A DNA stretch of 8,731 nt, from NCBI GenBank assembly GCA_903911455.1, contig CAIWDQ010000319.1, forward strand, positions 1 to 8,731, given 5' to 3'. Both the position numbers and the translations under genes were made by a program. Source of the DNA: an uncultured bacterium. GTDB lineage: Bacteria > Bacteroidota > Bacteroidia > Bacteroidales > JACABE01. The notes below the pieces were generated by a model, which was not told the DNA's origin, did no database searches, and was given only the letters and a program-made list of their open reading frames with translations. Positions 1-6,507 of this stretch are shown in pieces. Within the stretch, counting starts at the first letter, position 1, and each line of letters starts with the position of its first letter.

Positions 1-108
1 AAACTAATACTAAAAATAGCGCTAACGAAAAAAAGGAGAGAATGGTTTTCGGGTTTATGGAACTATTCTAAAGAATTTGATTTGCCCTTTCAAATTTCTA
101 GTGCGTAA
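1..108 (+). CDS. 3' end of a gene cut by the window edge (35 codons)
   Basis: The first frame is open from base 1 to a TAA at 106-108 and would encode 35 residues with a basic middle (TKKRREWF) and the ending NYSKEFDLPFQISSA. Residue use looks protein-like, with tryptophans and few low-complexity runs, unlike the A/T-only stretches after it. No domain can be recognised from so short a tail, and no function is proposed. A 35-codon open stretch can occur by chance, so this is a moderate call. It would be confirmed if the sequence upstream of the window continued the frame. Confidence 0.45.
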   Translation, partial: KLILKIALTKKRREWFSGLWNYSKEFDLPFQISSA

Positions 109-243
109 TTTGGGTTTAATAGCATTAGATAAAATAAATTATATAAAAAGCTATAAATATGCTTACTATTTGTTATGTTGATTTGGAGAGGATATAAATT
201 AAGGGAGGTATGAATATATTATATAAATGATATTATAAATCTA

Positions 244-304
244 ATCAGGGCTGAAGCCCGATACTCATACATATATCTATACCCCAGCATAAATGCTGGG
301 GTTA
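244..304 (-). repeat. REP-like module A (same layout as the transposase right end)
   Basis: Read on the plus strand, this is TCA, a 12-nt hairpin GGGCTGAAGCCC (248-259), a 22-nt spacer, then a 20-nt hairpin (282-301) with stem CCCCAGCAT/ATGCTGGGG and loop AA, ending in GTTA. The transposase right end at 8545-8605 has the same order, the same 22-nt spacer and the same hairpin sizes. The 20-nt hairpin differs from that copy at two base pairs, both changed on both arms so that pairing is kept. No transposase gene is attached. Strand is given by analogy with the transposase ends. Confidence 0.8.
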
Positions 305-328
305 CCGCAAAAAAATATGTTTTCTTTA

Positions 329-396
329 TGTATTAACCCAGCCCTTTAGGGTTGGGTGGAGAAAGCTTGAAAAGTAAAGGGGCTTTAGCCCTGATA
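329..396 (+). repeat. REP-like module B (same layout as the transposase left end)
   Basis: The module starts TGTATTAA, continues with the 20-nt hairpin CCCAGCCCTTTAGGGTTGGG (337-356), a 23-nt spacer, and the 12-nt hairpin GGGCTTTAGCCC (380-391) followed by TGAT. The transposase left end (8043-8105) has the same order, the same 23-nt spacer and an identical 12-nt hairpin plus TGA. In the 20-nt hairpin one pair is flipped from G-C to C-G and one A-T has become G-T, so the 9-bp stem survives. With module A it forms a 153-bp inverted pair whose outer ends are ATCAGGGCT and AGCCCTGAT. Confidence 0.8.
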
Positions 397-431
397 GTTG
401 AGAAAAGATAAATCTATAAGAAAAATATTAA

Positions 432-1004
432 TTACTTATCTAAACTATCATCTTTTAGTTCAACTGGAGAACGAAATTCTTCATAAGAATCTAATAAATC
501 AATATAAAGTACATTCTTAAGTAAAATAGCATAATAGGTATTTACCTGATCGTCTTTAATTAATACATATATTGCTTTTTCCTTTCCTTTAATTAATATA
601 CCTTCAGTTTTTTCATAACTAGGCTGATAATTTTTTTCTAAAATTTCAATTGAATCATTAATATATTTAAAAATAGAGTCAATTGTAAAATATTCTTTAA
701 TATCATTTATTTTAACATCAAATTTTCTAAAGCCTGTAAATGTCTCTTTAATTGGAAAGTAATTAGTATCCAAGTAAGGTATATTAGCTATTTCAGGATA
801 TAATTTTAATAAATAAGGATAGCATGATTTATCAAGCTTTAATAAATCTTTATAATTTAAAGAGGGATAATTATCTGAAAGCTTCCCTGTAGATCTTAAT
901 TCGGAAATAATAGTATCATAATCATAAAACTGAGGATAAATATCTTGTGCAAACTGATATTTAGCAAAAAGTAAAAATATGAAGATTATAACTATACTTT
1001 TCAT
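432..1004 (-). CDS. Small secreted protein of unknown function
   Basis: The predicted protein has 190 residues and begins with a clean signal peptide (MKSIVIIFIFLLFAKYQFAQ; cleavage likely near residue 19-20, after FA or FAQ). It is therefore exported, probably to the periplasm or cell surface; no lipobox cysteine is present. The mature part is rich in Tyr, Asp, Ile and Lys, with no motif I recognise, and ends in a charged tail (ELKDDSLDK). The frame is open up to an ATG at 1067 (211 residues), but the longer form would bury the signal peptide at residue 22 and would start upstream of the TATATTTG promoter motif at 1032-1039, so the ATG at 1004 is preferred. It is divergent from the gene at 1150. 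Function unknown. Confidence 0.7.
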   Translation of the reverse strand: MKSIVIIFIFLLFAKYQFAQDIYPQFYDYDTIISELRSTGKLSDNYPSLNYKDLLKLDKSCYPYLLKLYPEIANIPYLDTNYFPIKETFTGFRKFDVKINDIKEYFTIDSIFKYINDSIEILEKNYQPSYEKTEGILIKGKEKAIYVLIKDDQVNTYYAILLKNVLYIDLLDSYEEFRSPVELKDDSLDK

Positions 1005-1031
1005 AAGAGTTTTAATTATTGAAATACAAAT

Positions 1032-1039
1032 CAAATATA
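1032..1039 (-). promoter_or_regulatory. Bacteroidota-type -7 element for the 432-1004 gene
   Basis: On the minus strand this reads TATATTTG, a full match to the TAnnTTTG consensus known for Bacteroidota sigma factors. It lies 27 bases before the ATG at 1004. A TTTG that could serve as the -33 element is at 1068-1065, but the 25-base spacing is longer than usual, so the -33 assignment is weak. Confidence 0.5.
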
Positions 1040-1126
1040 ATTTCTGCAAATGTATTCTTTTTATCAAAATAAAAAGAATTTAGTTAATATAAAAATGAAT
1101 TAAGTGTTCATGTTTGAAAATATGCT

Positions 1127-1134
1127 TACATTTG
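1127..1134 (+). promoter_or_regulatory. Bacteroidota-type -7 element for the 1150-1650 gene
   Basis: This reads TACATTTG, a full match to TAnnTTTG, 15 bases before the ATG at 1150, so the transcript would have a very short leader. I see no TTG at the usual distance upstream. The position argues against the alternative TTG start at 1114, which lies upstream of the element. Confidence 0.5.
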
Positions 1135-1149
1135 CCAAAATTTTATAAT

Positions 1150-1650
1150 ATGGAATATAGTATTACTTCAAAAAATCATTTATTCTTAATTAAAAAAAAT
1201 AGCTGGTATTTTATAATACTTTTTATAATTGTAATGCTTGTCGGAATATTTGACAATTTTGAGAATGCATTCATTTATATTATGGGGATTTTTCTTTCAA
1301 TAAATTTATGTTCAGTTTTATTTTTACATATACAGTATTATATAATAAACAGGAACCAAACATTAATAGTTTGCCATGATTCATTTGAAATTATAAACAC
1401 TAGGAATAATAGTTCAAAAATTATAAAATTTAGTGAAATAAAAATATTAGAAGTTCACATGACCCCTAATACTTATAGAGGCACTAGTGATCTTAAACTT
1501 CCTTTTGAACAATATTCATATGCTGCAATTTATATACCAAATGAAAGGCATATAATAACACGTTTGCTAGTAAATGATTTATTTAAAGTACTAGAGGATA
1601 CAGGTATTAAAATTTATATTGTTAAAGACTTTTATCCTTATGTAGATTAA
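1150..1650 (+). CDS. Membrane protein with two helices and a C-terminal soluble domain, function unknown
   Basis: The protein has 166 residues from the ATG at 1150. After a short polar N terminus there are two hydrophobic helices (about residues 19-40 and 43-66) separated by a short loop (DNFENAF). The remaining 100 residues are soluble and alternate hydrophobic and polar positions (LIVCHDSFEIINTRNNSSKIIKFSEI...), suggesting beta strands. Two N-terminal helices followed by a beta-rich domain of this size recall bacterial PH-like (YcxB/bPH type) membrane proteins, but this rests on layout, not on a diagnostic motif. The frame extends upstream to a TTG at 1114 (178 residues), rejected because it precedes the promoter motif. 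Like its divergent neighbour it is markedly richer in A+T than the operon to the right. Confidence 0.7.
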   Translation: MEYSITSKNHLFLIKKNSWYFIILFIIVMLVGIFDNFENAFIYIMGIFLSINLCSVLFLHIQYYIINRNQTLIVCHDSFEIINTRNNSSKIIKFSEIKILEVHMTPNTYRGTSDLKLPFEQYSYAAIYIPNERHIITRLLVNDLFKVLEDTGIKIYIVKDFYPYVD

Positions 1651-1728
1651 ATAAATCTTTTATTAATTTAAAAAATTAAAAAAGCATTTAATTCTAATTA
1701 AACTACATTCAATAGTATGTGCCTATAA

Positions 1729-2934
1729 TTAAAACGTAAACCCAAAATTAAATGTCAATGGGATCGTAAGACCGGGATTGTATGGGAAAATATTGCCATT
1801 GGAATAATGTACGATCTTGAACTCTGCATTTAACTGCCTTTTAGCCCCGGCGTAAAACCCTAAACCCATAAAATCCTGAAATGTGAAATGCTTGCCTGTA
1901 ACCTGATTATCAATATATATTTTGGAAATATATGAAGGACCGGCAGCCGAATAATTGAAATAAATGTCGGCTAATTTAGTACGAAGAAAAGTAAATCTTA
2001 ACAAAGGATACAAGGACAAGGTTCCGAACATATCTTTGTTATCTTTGCTCTGCCATAAGGATGCATTAGCTCCCCAATCTAAAGAAAAAACCTTACGAGT
2101 ATGATAGATATTCTGTTGATAAGCAATTGAAACACCATTTTTAATAAATACATTCCCCGACCAGAAAACGGGTACTGGGCCTTCGGTAAACACATTATTA
2201 ACACCATAATCAAACACATTTGAAGAAAAACCTATCTGTAATAAATGATGTGGAAACACATAGCCGTCTTTTTGTTTATCATTTACTTTTTCGGGCGATA
2301 ATGGCTGCATATTATAGGTAAATCCCAGAGAATGAAACATGGTATAAGGCTGTCGCTCAGTAGAACTCGAAGGATAGTAAACCGTGCTTAAATTGAGGTC
2401 GAATTTATTGTTTATACGATACTTAAATCCGCCGCCAAGCATATAAGTTGCATAATTAATATTAGTAACTATCTGTTGAGGAGCCCCAAAGCCATGACGG
2501 GTAACAATACCCAGACCAGCTTCAGCAAAGAGAGAAATTCTTTTATATACGGGATATTGTCCTTTAAAAGTCAGACTTCCATAGCTCATCCACACAGAAT
2601 GTTCGCTCCCCGGCGGATCTCCCGTAACATCCTTAAACATCACCCATCTTACAGGACGCATATAATCAATCTGAGCCGAAATGTAGTCGTTAAAATAAAA
2701 ACCAAACAAAGTTAATCGCACAGCTTCGTGAGGAGTTGAAACTGAAGCCACATGATAGCCGGGAATCATACTTGCATCAGAAAAAGGATAAACAATATAG
2801 CCAATATTAACCTCAAAATATGCTTTTGACAACACTGAAGGGTATTGGTTTCTTAAATCCTGTGCATTTATAATTCTGCTATTCAGCAGTATCATAAAAG
2901 CAAGAAAAAAACAATAAATATATTTCTTATTCAT
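1729..2934 (-). CDS. Double outer-membrane barrel with C-terminal PagL-like (lipid A deacylase-like) domain
   Basis: Numbering is from an upstream ATG at 2952 (407 residues). The preferred start is Met7 (ATG at 2934), which begins a standard signal peptide (MNKKYIYCFFLAFMILLNSR..INAQ, cleaved near residue 31). Residues 42-215 show about eight amphipathic strands, like an OmpW/opacity-type barrel. A charged linker follows (about 216-232), then a second barrel-like region to the terminal Phe. The second half carries HYSNG (H382, S384, N385) followed by NPGL, matching the HxSN signature of PagL 3-O-deacylases, which remove an acyl chain from lipid A in the outer membrane. The catalytic Glu known in Pseudomonas PagL (14 residues after the His) is Thr396 here, so activity is uncertain. 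It is the second gene of an operon, 3 or 21 bases after its neighbour's stop. It may instead be a non-enzymatic structural barrel. Confidence 0.75.
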   Translation of the reverse strand: MNKKYIYCFFLAFMILLNSRIINAQDLRNQYPSVLSKAYFEVNIGYIVYPFSDASMIPGYHVASVSTPHEAVRLTLFGFYFNDYISAQIDYMRPVRWVMFKDVTGDPPGSEHSVWMSYGSLTFKGQYPVYKRISLFAEAGLGIVTRHGFGAPQQIVTNINYATYMLGGGFKYRINNKFDLNLSTVYYPSSSTERQPYTMFHSLGFTYNMQPLSPEKVNDKQKDGYVFPHHLLQIGFSSNVFDYGVNNVFTEGPVPVFWSGNVFIKNGVSIAYQQNIYHTRKVFSLDWGANASLWQSKDNKDMFGTLSLYPLLRFTFLRTKLADIYFNYSAAGPSYISKIYIDNQVTGKHFTFQDFMGLGFYAGAKRQLNAEFKIVHYSNGNIFPYNPGLTIPLTFNFGFTF

Positions 2935-2955
2935 ATCAAAACACAATTTCATAAA

Positions 2956-5454
2956 CTAAAATTTATAGGAAGCCGACAACATGAAGCCACGGGGAATCTG
3001 TATATCATCAGCATAACGATTTCCATTATGTATGAACGGCGGAAAAGTTAACTCTGAAGATTGAAAGCCTAAATCAAGTATATTGTAAACAGTGAAGTTT
3101 AAATCCAGAGGTTTCTTGTTGATGAAAAATGTGTACTTGGTGCGCAACTCAAAATTATAAAAACAATCAGTTCGGTTGCCACTCACACCCGTAAATAGAT
3201 TATCACCCTTAAAATTTGAGTTCCAGATAGCCACTTGCTTCGTATAATCTCCTCCACTTGACGTAATATCAGTGTTTGTATTGAAGATACTCATCGGCTC
3301 GCCATCTTTATATTTAAATTGGAAGGCCATAGTCAAGCGTTTGCTAATAATATACGAAATAAGCAGACGACCTATATAAGACCTGTCAGTATCAAACCTT
3401 CCGAGCCTGTTGAGATAAGAATTTGGATTCGCCATTGATTCCGAAAGCACACCCGGACTATTTGCCAGCACACCATTGCCCATAGCCGCAAACCCTATAA
3501 CCTTAAATGTAGTAAACGAAGCATCTATGAATAACTTTTCGCCACGATACTGATAATCTAATGTAAACCCTGCATAGAAAGGATTCTTTGTCAGCCAGTC
3601 AAAATTACCACCACCTGCCTTTAGATATCTGGGGTAATCGTTCATTGCTTTGTAGTTTACCTGCCCATTGTTAAGGAAATATATCTGATCATATTGAGCC
3701 GGATACATATCATATATATTAATGTCAACCGACTTATAATATCCTAGCTGAGAAGCCGGTTTTGTATATTCCATCAGCCATAAATCAAAAAACTGACGGT
3801 ATTGTCCGCTTATAATGAACACATTTCTTTTATCAATCTTAATATCAAAATGAGTGTCAAAATAGACTTCGTAAGGCTGCCTTAATCGTGAAGACATCTC
3901 ATGGTATTGTCCACCTGTAGTCGTAAACAGAACTCCTTTTTCGTTAGCCTGAAACTGCTTATCATTATTCAAATCATGCCACGAATAAGTCTGGCCGCTC
4001 ATATAATTATTTGAAAAGAACTTGATATATTCTGCATCAAAAGGCAATTGTTTCTTACCGATGTTAAATGCTACATCAAGCATAGGAAATAAGTGAATAT
4101 TAAGATCAATGGAAGCTTCATACGAAGGTTTTACAAAAGATTTAGAAGTAACCATAAAGCCATCTAAGGTAGCACCAATATATGCTTTAAAATTAACTTT
4201 TTTATTATCTGAAGTATGATAATAACTTATACCGCCTGAATTATCAAGCAACGCACTCCAAAATGCAGTACTCTGCCATTGAGTGTAATACAAAGATTGA
4301 TAATTAGTGTCACTCGTTTGAGAATAAGTTGTATTAAATGAATTTTGTTGAAGAGGATTAAAATACATAAGCCCGTCATACAGATTAACATCAAAAGAAA
4401 AATGATCGTCCAGCTTTTTCTTTTGTTTATGACTAAATGCCAGTTCAAGAACGTTACCATCTACATACCAGGGATCAAAACTCATACCATCTACATCCAT
4501 TATATTCCTTGAGAAGTCAGGCACATTATGTTGTATGTTTTTATACGAAAAATTGAAACCGGTAGTATATTCATTCTTCTTTTTTCCATATAGAGATAAG
4601 TTGAGCTCCTTAAGCTTAGCAGTTTCATTCATTGAATAAGCATACTCATTGAACATTTGATCTCTTTCGTTATAAGATATTAAATAGCTATTCTGATCAA
4701 ATAATTTCTTAAAAAGAACAGGTAAATTTCCATTAATATTAAACTGTAGATAATTTTCTGGATAGTAATTAGCAATACCTTTATAAGTAAGATTTGTAAG
4801 CATACGTTCGCCAATATTCAGGTATATATTTTGATATAAATCTCCTTTTTCAGTTTTAAGTATGTTGTGGAAATAAAATAAGCCATTCCCCTGTACACGT
4901 CTTCTGTAATTAATAGGATATAACAACCTTTGATAAGGCGAACCATGTCCGGCCAGAGCATTAATAATGTCGTCAGCATCATTTATCCTATCACCCATGT
5001 TTCCATTGTTATATTGTAAATATACCGACTTTTTATTATCAAATGCAGGTATAAAATTTAATGAAGCCTTTTCAATATCAAAATCCATATCAACATTAAA
5101 TAAATAAGGCTTATGTAACGAAGCTCCGGGAAAGAACATATCGTTCATCCTGAAATCATCATAATAATACTTATTCCATTTATAACTTTCTCCAAGAATA
5201 GAGAAAGTATAGTTGTTAGGTTGCGAATAATCGCCCGTAGTTTCTAATTGCTGTATAGAAAAGCTGTAATAATTATCAATAAACTGCTCAACATTATAAT
5301 GCAGATACCATTTATCAAAAAACTGATGATTAAATGTATTTTGAGTTGGATAGGATGAAGTATCTTTAGGAATCGGTACTTCATTTCCTGCGAAGGAAAG
5401 CTTAATTGTGAATAATATAATAAATAAAATAGCTGTTGTAAGCTTCATCCGCAT
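2956..5454 (-). CDS. TonB-dependent-receptor-like outer-membrane barrel with reduced plug
   Basis: The protein has 832 residues. A signal peptide covers residues 1-22 (ends LSFA|G). Residues about 80-135 (GESYKWNKYYYDDFRMND..., then FNVDMDFDIEKASLNFIP) resemble the last part of a TonB-receptor plug. There is no N-terminal carboxypeptidase-like domain and no TonB box that I can see. From about residue 140 to the end there are long runs of alternating aromatic/polar strands typical of the 22-stranded receptor barrel, ending in ASYKF with a terminal Phe. An EF-hand-like calcium loop, DLNNDKQFQANE (494-505), lies in a predicted extracellular region. The ligand is unknown. It is first in an operon with the PagL-like gene, behind a TAATTTTG promoter motif. 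The start could be Met3 (ATG at 5448) with little effect. Confidence 0.8.
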   Translation of the reverse strand: MRMKLTTAILFIILFTIKLSFAGNEVPIPKDTSSYPTQNTFNHQFFDKWYLHYNVEQFIDNYYSFSIQQLETTGDYSQPNNYTFSILGESYKWNKYYYDDFRMNDMFFPGASLHKPYLFNVDMDFDIEKASLNFIPAFDNKKSVYLQYNNGNMGDRINDADDIINALAGHGSPYQRLLYPINYRRRVQGNGLFYFHNILKTEKGDLYQNIYLNIGERMLTNLTYKGIANYYPENYLQFNINGNLPVLFKKLFDQNSYLISYNERDQMFNEYAYSMNETAKLKELNLSLYGKKKNEYTTGFNFSYKNIQHNVPDFSRNIMDVDGMSFDPWYVDGNVLELAFSHKQKKKLDDHFSFDVNLYDGLMYFNPLQQNSFNTTYSQTSDTNYQSLYYTQWQSTAFWSALLDNSGGISYYHTSDNKKVNFKAYIGATLDGFMVTSKSFVKPSYEASIDLNIHLFPMLDVAFNIGKKQLPFDAEYIKFFSNNYMSGQTYSWHDLNNDKQFQANEKGVLFTTTGGQYHEMSSRLRQPYEVYFDTHFDIKIDKRNVFIISGQYRQFFDLWLMEYTKPASQLGYYKSVDINIYDMYPAQYDQIYFLNNGQVNYKAMNDYPRYLKAGGGNFDWLTKNPFYAGFTLDYQYRGEKLFIDASFTTFKVIGFAAMGNGVLANSPGVLSESMANPNSYLNRLGRFDTDRSYIGRLLISYIISKRLTMAFQFKYKDGEPMSIFNTNTDITSSGGDYTKQVAIWNSNFKGDNLFTGVSGNRTDCFYNFELRTKYTFFINKKPLDLNFTVYNILDLGFQSSELTFPPFIHNGNRYADDIQIPRGFMLSASYKF

Positions 5455-5471
5455 TCATTAAAATTAGTTTA

Positions 5472-5479
5472 CAAAATTA
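5472..5479 (-). promoter_or_regulatory. Bacteroidota-type -7 element for the outer-membrane operon
   Basis: On the minus strand this reads TAATTTTG, a full TAnnTTTG match, 17 bases before the ATG at 5454. No TTG is found at the usual spacing upstream, so only the -7 half is supported. It would let the operon be transcribed apart from the channel gene whose stop lies 93 bases upstream of the operon start. Confidence 0.4.
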
Positions 5480-5547
5480 AAGAAAAAAGTGGATATAAGA
5501 TAGCTAAGTATAATAATGGTTTAATTAAATTGAATTTTATTAACAAA

Positions 5548-6303
5548 TTAGTCTTTTTTCTCTTTATCTTCAGTATTATGACCTTCATTAAAATATGATA
5601 CCTCATGTACTTTAGAAGAATAGAAATTAAGAAATAAACCAACGAATATAAAGAACAACATAACCTGTGACAATACTAAAAACCTGCATAAATTTGTTAC
5701 AGGATGAATATCACCAAATCCCATTGTAGCTGAAGTAGTAAAACTAAAATAAATAGCCTGCAAAGCCGATTGTAACTTCACATTGAAGAAGCCGGGAATA
5801 GTTGCATTGCAATAAAAATAAACAACAGAATAGCCCAAACCAATTTCTACATAATTAATAAAAAGCATAGTTAAAGATCGGCGATAGGTAATAGGATTGC
5901 CCATAATATCACTCAGATAAATCATGCTTCCGAGATATAATACGGTTTCAATCGTAAAATAAATAGTGATATAAACTATTATGATATTAGATGTTAAATG
6001 AAGCTTGAAGAATAGGAGGGGGAGCAAAAACTTGAAGATTACATATAACTCTACAGATAATTTCCGTGGAATTAAACCAAACTTTCCACTAAAATGCTTT
6101 ATATACAAACCTGGGAAAAGAAACAAACTAAAAGCAAGGAATAATCTGATAAATCTTTCAATACCGAAATCTTTATAATGGATATTTCTCCAGATACGCA
6201 TTGTATTATACCAATGTTTATTTAAAGCTGGTTTTAACTGCTTATTGTCTTTAATCTTTCCCATTACCAATGTCTTGGCAAACTTTGCTGCTCTTCTATG
6301 CAT
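5548..6303 (-). CDS. Potassium-channel-like membrane protein (ion channel pore domain)
   Basis: The protein has 251 residues. It belongs to the two-helix pore (Ion_trans_2) type: a helix at about 143-164, a pore helix at about 178-192, the selectivity filter TMGFGD (193-198), and an inner helix at about 205-228. The filter is a variant of the K+ signature TVGYGD, so K+ flux across the inner membrane is the likely role. Before the pore unit there are three further hydrophobic segments (about 51-69, 84-100 and 106-129) and a basic 50-residue N terminus. They lack the charged-residue spacing of a voltage sensor. No RCK/TrkA_N domain follows; the C terminus is a short charged tail (NTEDKEKKD). 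The start at the ATG at 6303 has no visible promoter. Between it and trxB lie a terminator and a palindromic repeat, so it is probably a separate transcription unit. Confidence 0.82.
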   Translation of the reverse strand: MHRRAAKFAKTLVMGKIKDNKQLKPALNKHWYNTMRIWRNIHYKDFGIERFIRLFLAFSLFLFPGLYIKHFSGKFGLIPRKLSVELYVIFKFLLPLLFFKLHLTSNIIIVYITIYFTIETVLYLGSMIYLSDIMGNPITYRRSLTMLFINYVEIGLGYSVVYFYCNATIPGFFNVKLQSALQAIYFSFTTSATMGFGDIHPVTNLCRFLVLSQVMLFFIFVGLFLNFYSSKVHEVSYFNEGHNTEDKEKKD

Positions 6304-6364
6304 GATTCTTAATTTTTCAGCTAATTTACGAATAAAAATTAATATAGAAACTAATAATAAAAAT

Positions 6365-6400
6365 AAAACCCTCCTTTAGTATGATCAAAGGAGGGTTTTT
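6365..6400. terminator. Bidirectional intrinsic terminator after trxB
   Basis: There is a perfect 13-bp stem (6365-6377 pairing with 6387-6399: AAAACCCTCCTTT / AAAGGAGGGTTTT) with a 9-nt loop. T-runs follow on both strands. It sits 108 bases past the trxB stop and ahead of the channel gene, and would stop minus-strand transcription from trxB before the channel. Confidence 0.85.
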
Positions 6401-6404
6401 GTGC

Positions 6405-6469
6405 GTCATTGCGAGGGCTTTGCCCGAAGCAATCTCTTTTTTAGATTGCTTCACTTTGTTCGCAATGAC
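6405..6469. repeat. Palindromic dispersed repeat (GTCATTGCGA type)
   Basis: The outer arms GTCATTGCGA (6405-6414) and TCGCAATGAC (6460-6469) pair perfectly. Inside are a small hairpin GGGCTTTGCCC (6415-6425) and a 10-bp stem GAAGCAATCT (6426-6435) / AGATTGCTTC (6443-6452). The whole can fold as a three-way junction. From memory, repeats with the core TCATTGCGAGG...GAAGCAATCTC are scattered in many bacterial genomes, including Bacteroidota. This single copy cannot prove it is repeated here. It lies between the terminator and the trxB stop. Confidence 0.75.
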
Positions 6470-6507
6470 TGATACTTCATTTATAAATAAAACAAAAAGG
6501 AATTATC

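Larger units (their letters stand above)
109..431. other. Gene-free stretch carrying a composite palindrome
   Basis: No convincing coding frame lies between the partial gene and the minus-strand gene ending at 432. Bases 109-243 are very A+T-rich, and I see no promoter, RNA gene or strong hairpin there. Bases 244-396 hold two inverted REP-like modules described separately. The module at 380-391, read on the minus strand, is a GC-rich hairpin followed by a T-rich stretch. It could therefore help end transcription of the gene at 432-1004, which is an inference. Confidence 0.6.

Noticed and set aside
42..71. Ten-codon frame (ATG to TAA) with AGGAGA just before it
   Set aside because: It is too short, overlaps the better-supported open frame 1-108, and such Shine-Dalgarno matches are weak evidence in Bacteroidota.
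244..396. CRISPR-like array
   Set aside because: There are only two modules, in inverted orientation, with hairpins and A/T spacers matching transposase ends, not direct repeats with unique spacers.
1687..1702. Hairpin TTTAATT/AATTAAA between the convergent genes as a terminator
   Set aside because: The 7-bp stem is all A-T and could arise by chance; a T-run follows on the minus strand but support is too weak.
2476..2715. Plus-strand open frame of 79 codons
   Set aside because: It lies wholly antisense inside the PagL-like gene, has no promoter motif and low-plausibility composition.
4227..4460. Minus-strand open frame of 77 codons
   Set aside because: It lies in another frame of the receptor-like gene on the same strand, and its hydrophobic sequence is a by-product of A+T-rich codons.
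6415..6425. GGGCTTTGCCC as another copy of the transposase inner hairpin GGGCTTTAGCCC
   Set aside because: It is one base shorter, lacks TGA and the 20-nt partner hairpin, and is embedded in a different palindromic repeat.
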